Shown: one piece after another, positions 59,081 through 64,000 of the stretch | Layout of the letters: every line of letters begins with the position of its first letter | How positions within the stretch are numbered: position 1 is the first letter of the stretch | Source: Cyclina sinensis | Lineage: Eukaryota; Mollusca; Bivalvia; Venerida; Veneridae | Length of the DNA: 64,000 nt | Assembly (NCBI GenBank): GCA_012932295.1 | Contig: JAAONU010000001.1 | Coordinates: 57,323,693-57,387,692, forward strand | Direction: 5' to 3' | Position numbers and translations under genes: made by a program | Notes under the pieces: generated by a model | The model's input: only the letters and a program-made list of their open reading frames with translations | Told to the model about the DNA's origin: nothing | Database searches by the model: none

Positions 59081-59448
59081 AATACGGACATTGGACGATA
59101 CGGACTATATTCCGGGACAAAACGGACAACTTTTACTAAGTCGCTACAACATTTAATACCAAGCTACAACACGAAGAAGCTCAGTAACAAAATGGTACAA
59201 AAACCAGAAAGGTCCTCTTTTAAAACTTTATTTGTTTTCTTCATCCACAATGTTTTATTTATTTTCAACGGAACTTGATTCTGTCTGCTGTCCTCTAGAT
59301 TTAAGGAATAAATGTTATGTACTTTCCAATAAGTGAACGATCTACTCATCTTAGTCTACCATAAAGGTAAAAAGATGTCTTAATAAAGTTCAATAAGGGT
59401 TTTGGGAAAAACTGTCGAAAAGTGTAATTTTGAAGGCAGGGGTTAAAC

Positions 59449-60431
59449 GGAACCCGGCTGATTCGGACCTTGGCTGATTCGGCCCAGGCTGATTCGGACC
59501 CTCCTTGGCTGATTCGGACCACTTTCTTGGCCGATTCGGATCACTTTCTTGGCCGATTTGGACAACGTTACTGAAAAATATTCCTCATCTTCAACATTTT
59601 TTTTAAGTGAGTTACTTCCTATTTTTTTATACTAAACTGGCTTAATTTGATTGTATTTGGGCCATGAGTTACGCTAGAAATTTGTGGTCATATTTATTGC
59701 GTTCATTTCGTTAAATTCACAATAAAAAAAATAATTATAATAATAACATCTACATGAACAACAATATGGAAAATTTAAAAAATGGAAGTCATCAAAATTA
59801 AAAAAAAAATTGTAACAAGTGTGCGAAAAACTAAGTAGTTATATGCACTTAATCAAAACATTAAAAGGTAAGTGTAAATGCTCGACTTTGATCCGGCCGT
59901 CGTTTAATCACGATAATAGTGTAAAAAATTAATTAGTAATATGCACTTTAATCTACACATTGTAAAGTAGGTGTAAACGCCCGACTTTGATCCGGCCCAC
60001 CGTTAAATCACGGAATAGTTTGATAAATAAAATGGTAAAATCATTTGGTTTAAAATTATTCGATATTTGGTATTATTACATTTATTTCATCTGCGCTTTT
60101 CGAATTGTGAGACTGCATTGAAGATATCTTCATATTTGTGATGAACACACGGTTTAAAATAAAAGTGAACAAAACGTCGAAGACAATTCTCTATCTTTCA
60201 GATTTTCAGCGTAACCTGCATCATATACAATCAAATCAAGCCAGATAAGAATCAAAAATAGGGAGTTTCTCACTTAAAAAAATGTTAAAGATGAGTGATA
60301 TTTTTCAGTAACGTGGTCCGAATCAGACAAGAAAGTGGTCCGAATCGGCCAAGAAAGTGGTCCGAATCAGCCAAGGAGGGTCCGAATGTGCCTTGGTCCG
60401 AATCAGCCAAGGTCCGAATCAGCCGGTATTC
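59449..60431. mobile_element. 983-bp foldback element with ~165-bp TIRs made of repeated words, 8-bp target duplication
   Basis: The ends are long inverted repeats: 59449-59612 mirrors 60268-60431. Each arm repeats the word TTGGCTGATTCGGACC about five to six times and then continues into the shared 'gttactgaaaaatatt'. The direct repeat GGTTAAAC flanks it at 59441-59448 and 60432-60439. Inside, two diverged copies of a segment (tatgcactt...ctcgactttgatccgg / cccgactttgatccgg; about 59838 and 59940) form a ~100-base direct duplication. No transposase. Confidence 0.92.
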
Positions 60432-62104
60432 GGTTAAACACTATTTCACTGATAATAGATTTCAGTCAGTTATGCATTTTACGCCCTTTAAGAAAAACTG
60501 CTTCCTATTTAAGTTGATTTACACGATCCTCTACCCGAGGATGTTTTGAATAGGTTGTAAAAAACAACTTTTATAAAGTGTAGCAGAAGCAGGTGAAATT
60601 GTTGGCCTTTAATCCCACTTCTTGCTAACGGATGTTCGCGTTTGAAATACTATCTGAAAGTCAGGCATTGACTTGAAAGGCGTGCCCTGAACTTTCTGTA
60701 ATCTTCATGGAAGAAAATAGTTTATAATGATGATAGAGTTTATTTGTCAAAAGGATCAAATTGAACTTAGTGCTAATCGACAATTGCAGACGAAAACGAC
60801 GGTTCCAATATTGCCATCTCAGGGGACTTGGTGTTTGTGAGGGGCTCTCATCACTCTACGTTTGTTCGTACCCCTTGTGCTCCATTTTCTGCTCTTTGCT
60901 TCTTGTCGTTTCTTGGCGTTTTCTGTCTGCTGTTCTGTCGAGTGAGTTTTGTCTATTGTATAGTTTCTCTAGTTTTCTTATATTTGATTTCACCGTTTTG
61001 TTGAAACAGTATTTGTGTACCTCGTACACAGAGATTTTCGGTGAGGATAAGCGTATCATCAGACCCTTCAGTTTAGTTTTTACTTTTTATAATTTGCCTT
61101 TTATTAATATATATTTATTGTGCACTATATCATACTATAAAAATCTTCATTACACACAGACTGGACTCAATATAGATCCCATCATGAAACAAAAACTGAA
61201 TTCTTTACTTGTTTATTTTGGGGTAAAGAACGTCCCAAATAGCTTGGGTTTTCTTTAATTAATGCTTGTTGGTGACTTAACTATCTGTTCAAAGAAATAT
61301 TCTCTTGCCTTTCCAAGATCTGCCGTCACTATTTAACATTTGTTGCTTGCTCTACTAATCACTTAACAGCCATAGGTGAGCGCTTCTTAGTATTTGTCCT
61401 ATTGTTATAGGTATTCCGCGTTTTCCGAAAGTAGTTGTATACAAAATTAGCCAATATACAATTGCTGGACGCCTTTCACTTATAATTTTGCATTGCACGC
61501 TCTCGCAATCACCAACCATCATTGTTTCATCAAATCAAAACTTTTGAAAATAAGGATTACGACGCCTGCTTCTTGCTTCCTCTGTCATCATAACTGTTGG
61601 TTTCAAGTTTACAGAGAGCCGCCAGAGGATTTGATAGAATTATCCAACCAGGATTTTATCCCTAAAATATATTACCTTGACTGGAGAACTTACCTTAAAA
61701 CTCAAGGAGGTAGGTATCTTCGTTCTGCAGAGACGTTTTCAGTTGAAGAACTTGTTCTTTGTAGCAGAGGTGATGAAGCAGTTCCGTTTATTTCGACTAA
61801 GAGCAACACGAAGAGTTTAGTAATCATTTGCAGTAAAATAACGACATATTTTAAACTGACAATTCAAAGTTGGTAAACCGTGTACCAGTAAGCAAAACCC
61901 AGATGAAAGACTATAGACATAAGCATTGGTTAACTTTTAATGAGTGTAAATAACAAATAAAACAAATTAGCCCTTTACTCAATTTTGTTTTAATTTATTA
62001 ATATAAAATGATAGGCGAAGCAAGGCTTATCCAAATATATCTTTAAAACCACTATATTTTTCCTGAATCAAGTCAAGCTTTAAAGAGGCAAATTACCAGC
62101 AAGT

Positions 62105-62135
62105 CCCCCCCCCCCCCCCCCCCACACACACACAC
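62105..62135. repeat. C19 run followed by (AC)n
   Basis: 19 consecutive C at 62105-62123, followed by an acacacacacac run. A simple-sequence tract. Confidence 0.9.
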
Positions 62136-63127
62136 CAGCTGTTCAATAAAAAATTGGATTTCAGGGAATAGATATAACAATACACGCTTTTTTATATATA
62201 TTTATATGTTTTAACCTTGTATGCATGTACATACTTACATATCTGAAGGGTAAATGTATTACAAATGTGGAATAAAAAAGCACTTTTTGCTGGCCGTATC
62301 GTCCAAGAATGTGTTCCGTGTCGTCCCAAAATATTATCCGTATCGTCTAGCCCGCATCGTCCTTAAGTCTTTATTTCTACTCTGTCCCGTACAAGATTTT
62401 GGTCGTGCGTGAGACAATCAAGATACAGGCTACAAGAAACCAAATCGTCCCGAATGCAAGAAACCCGTCGGTTATCATAATCGCGCTGCGGCACATATTG
62501 AATGAAACTAGAGGCACCAAGCCGAATACACCCAAGGTGTTTTGCTTTGATGCACATTCAACTTTAATGTCAGGTTCTATCATTTAAAATAGAGATTTGA
62601 ATTCGCCTTCCAATAGTTAATTTTTCAAATAATATTTGAAGTTTTAGTTAAAATGCTACTGTACACGCTAATTTTATTAACTCTATATGTGCATCGTTCT
62701 TCTTTCGGAAAGGCTTTGATGTTATCCTTAAGACGAAGGTCCAAGATGAAGAAAAAAGACAGATAGAAAGAATAATTTTGCAAAATTTATCAAAATACTT
62801 CATTATCAAAGCAGAGAAAGTATTAGGTAAGGTGAATACAAATTTACTTCAAGGGATAAGAAATTATTTAGAAATATAACATTTTTATGCAGACAACTCT
62901 GGTACAGTCTCTTGCTTGACTTGTAACAGAAAGACTACCCAGGAAATCAGAAATGTCAGACAGCATAAGATTATGAGTCATAAGTTCAATAGATATATTT
63001 TCAGATCTGCACTTGTTAATATTAATGTTGAATTAAATATGTAAGCTGTTGTATACGTATTTTGATATACATGTGTACAAATTTGGTGACAAAAATTTTT
63101 CCCCACAGAACTGTCTGTACGGGTGCC

Positions 63128-63719
63128 GGACGTTTCGGTAAATGACCAGTTCGGTAAATTGGATTTATATAGTAAACCCTTTGGATGTTTCAGTAAAAAG
63201 GCAATCATTTAGTAATTATATGGTAAATAATGGAGAAAGTTGTCACACATATGAAAAACACATAATAATTACCTAGTTTGTTTTCTTTTTGACTCCTCAT
63301 CCCGTTGGATAGTGTCTAAACTATTTACAGTTTGGACCCAGATTAATCAGTTATACTTTGGTTTCACGACATCACTACGATATGCAGGTAGAGATATATA
63401 CATGCATTTTATTTATTGATTTATTTATTTATTATTTATTTATTTAACACAGTCAGTGCTCTGATATTTTCGGGCACGCGTCTATTATTTCTCAATTAGC
63501 AGTTAGTAAAGGCCGCTAATGTGTTGAGTACAACTAAGAGATTAAAGAAAACCGTTTTACCGTGAACCTGATAATAGCAGCAAAATGAGAGCAGCGGTGA
63601 AATATGTGATATATCCCATTGTTACCATATAATTACAATATAATTGCCTTTTTACCGAAATGTCCAAAGGGTTTACTAGATAAATTCAATTTACCGAACT
63701 GGTCATTTACCGAAACGTC
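63128..63719. mobile_element. Foldback element with ~95-bp TIRs of 'GTTTCGGTAAA' words
   Basis: Left gacgtttcggtaaatgacca...gttcggtaaattgg...tttcagtaaaaagg is mirrored at the right end (cctttttaccgaaatgtcca...tttaccgaactgg...tttaccgaaacgtc). Arms are about 95 bases at about 85-90% identity. The middle includes a (TTTA)n run at about 63408-63447. I could not find a convincing target duplication. No coding capacity. Confidence 0.85.
63408..63447. repeat. (TTTA)n microsatellite
   Basis: An imperfect tttatttatt run of about 40 bases inside the foldback element. Confidence 0.85.
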
Positions 63720-64000
63720 TGTAAATCGTCTGTACAGTATAGTTGAAATATTTCAGTTACTGTAGTTGCTTAAAAAGCACTTGTATTCTGGGGATAAGAG
63801 TTTATTTTCAAGAGAAAATACACTTAAAACCATCACTGTGGAAATCCCTAGATGTCACGGTATGGGTATTCCAACTAATCAGACTTGTCAAAGAGATCTT
63901 TAGAAAATTTTTGATAGGCAATGTCTTTTTTCCCAGTTTGACAATAATAATAAAAAAAATGTCCATAAATGGGTCAAACTGTCAATGCAGAATTTATGAG

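Larger units (their letters stand above)
59082..62352. mobile_element. Possible larger composite interval bounded by inverted GACGATACGGA arrays
   Basis: At 59082-59130, words such as ggacgatacggac and gggacaaaacggac occur. At 62292-62352 their inverted counterparts occur (gtatcgtccaag, gtgtcgtccca, gtatcgtctag). Aligned, about 30 of 37 bases agree. The interval contains the 983-bp foldback element and two ORFs of unknown meaning (60761-61258 and 61493-61876). It could be a 3.3-kb element or two separate word arrays. Confidence 0.45.
45466..64000. other. Upstream region, no recognised gene
   Basis: 18.5 kb upstream of the first coding exon. It contains dispersed repeats, a decayed LINE and several inverted-repeat elements, described separately. 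45.5-46.2, 47.2-49.1 and 52.4-55.5 kb are AT-rich with nothing I recognise. Candidate 5' UTR exons of FAM13 lie at 49.2 and 58.95 kb. Confidence 0.5.

Noticed and set aside
60761..61258. 165-residue plus-strand ORF rich in Leu, Ser, Cys and Phe
   Set aside because: The composition looks like an antisense or chance frame. A basic minus-strand ORF overlaps it (60856-61059), and no domain is recognised in either. Kept only as a question in the 59-62 kb finding.

Overview
The window is AT-rich animal nuclear DNA. One gene has many short exons with GT-AG introns, and the spacers are full of dispersed and tandem repeats. The repeats carry AGGTCA-type words, end in GACGG/GACAGACAG runs, and close with a hairpin before CATAA(A). 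I associate this pattern with bivalve molluscs, probably a clam; that assignment rests on recognition, not on a search.

The one gene I can support lies on the minus strand, with its coding part from 45418 down to 5770. I traced 26 coding exons by hand. They join in a single open frame of 3192 bases including the stop (1063 residues), and every junction is GT-AG. The product belongs to the FAM13 family: an N-terminal RhoGAP domain (exons 2-5), a long low-complexity middle (exons 6-15), and the conserved C-terminal coiled-coil blocks of FAM13A/B (exons 16-26). The size and order match the vertebrate long form (about 1020 residues). The start codon has two short upstream ORFs. Further 5' non-coding exons may lie at about 49.2 or 58.95 kb.

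Layout: 1-4.8 kb is 3' flank, with one old repeat at 2.8-3.5 kb. 4.8-5.77 kb is the probable 3' UTR. 5.77-10.6 kb holds the closely spaced C-terminal exons. 10.6-29.9 kb holds the middle exons, separated by repeat-bearing introns. 33.6-36.9 kb holds the RhoGAP exons. 36.9-45.4 kb is a large first intron containing a 145-bp tandem array. 45.4-64 kb is upstream DNA with no gene that I recognise. It contains a decayed LINE and a cluster of non-autonomous inverted-repeat elements, two of them with clear 8-bp target duplications.

The most interesting signals are outside the gene. (1) The 145-bp array in intron 1 repeats a triple nuclear-receptor half-site in most units. (2) About ten dispersed elements with internal minisatellites and 3' hairpins all have the same orientation, antisense to the gene. 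(3) Several inverted-repeat elements at 57-64 kb have termini built from short repeated words with a CGG core.
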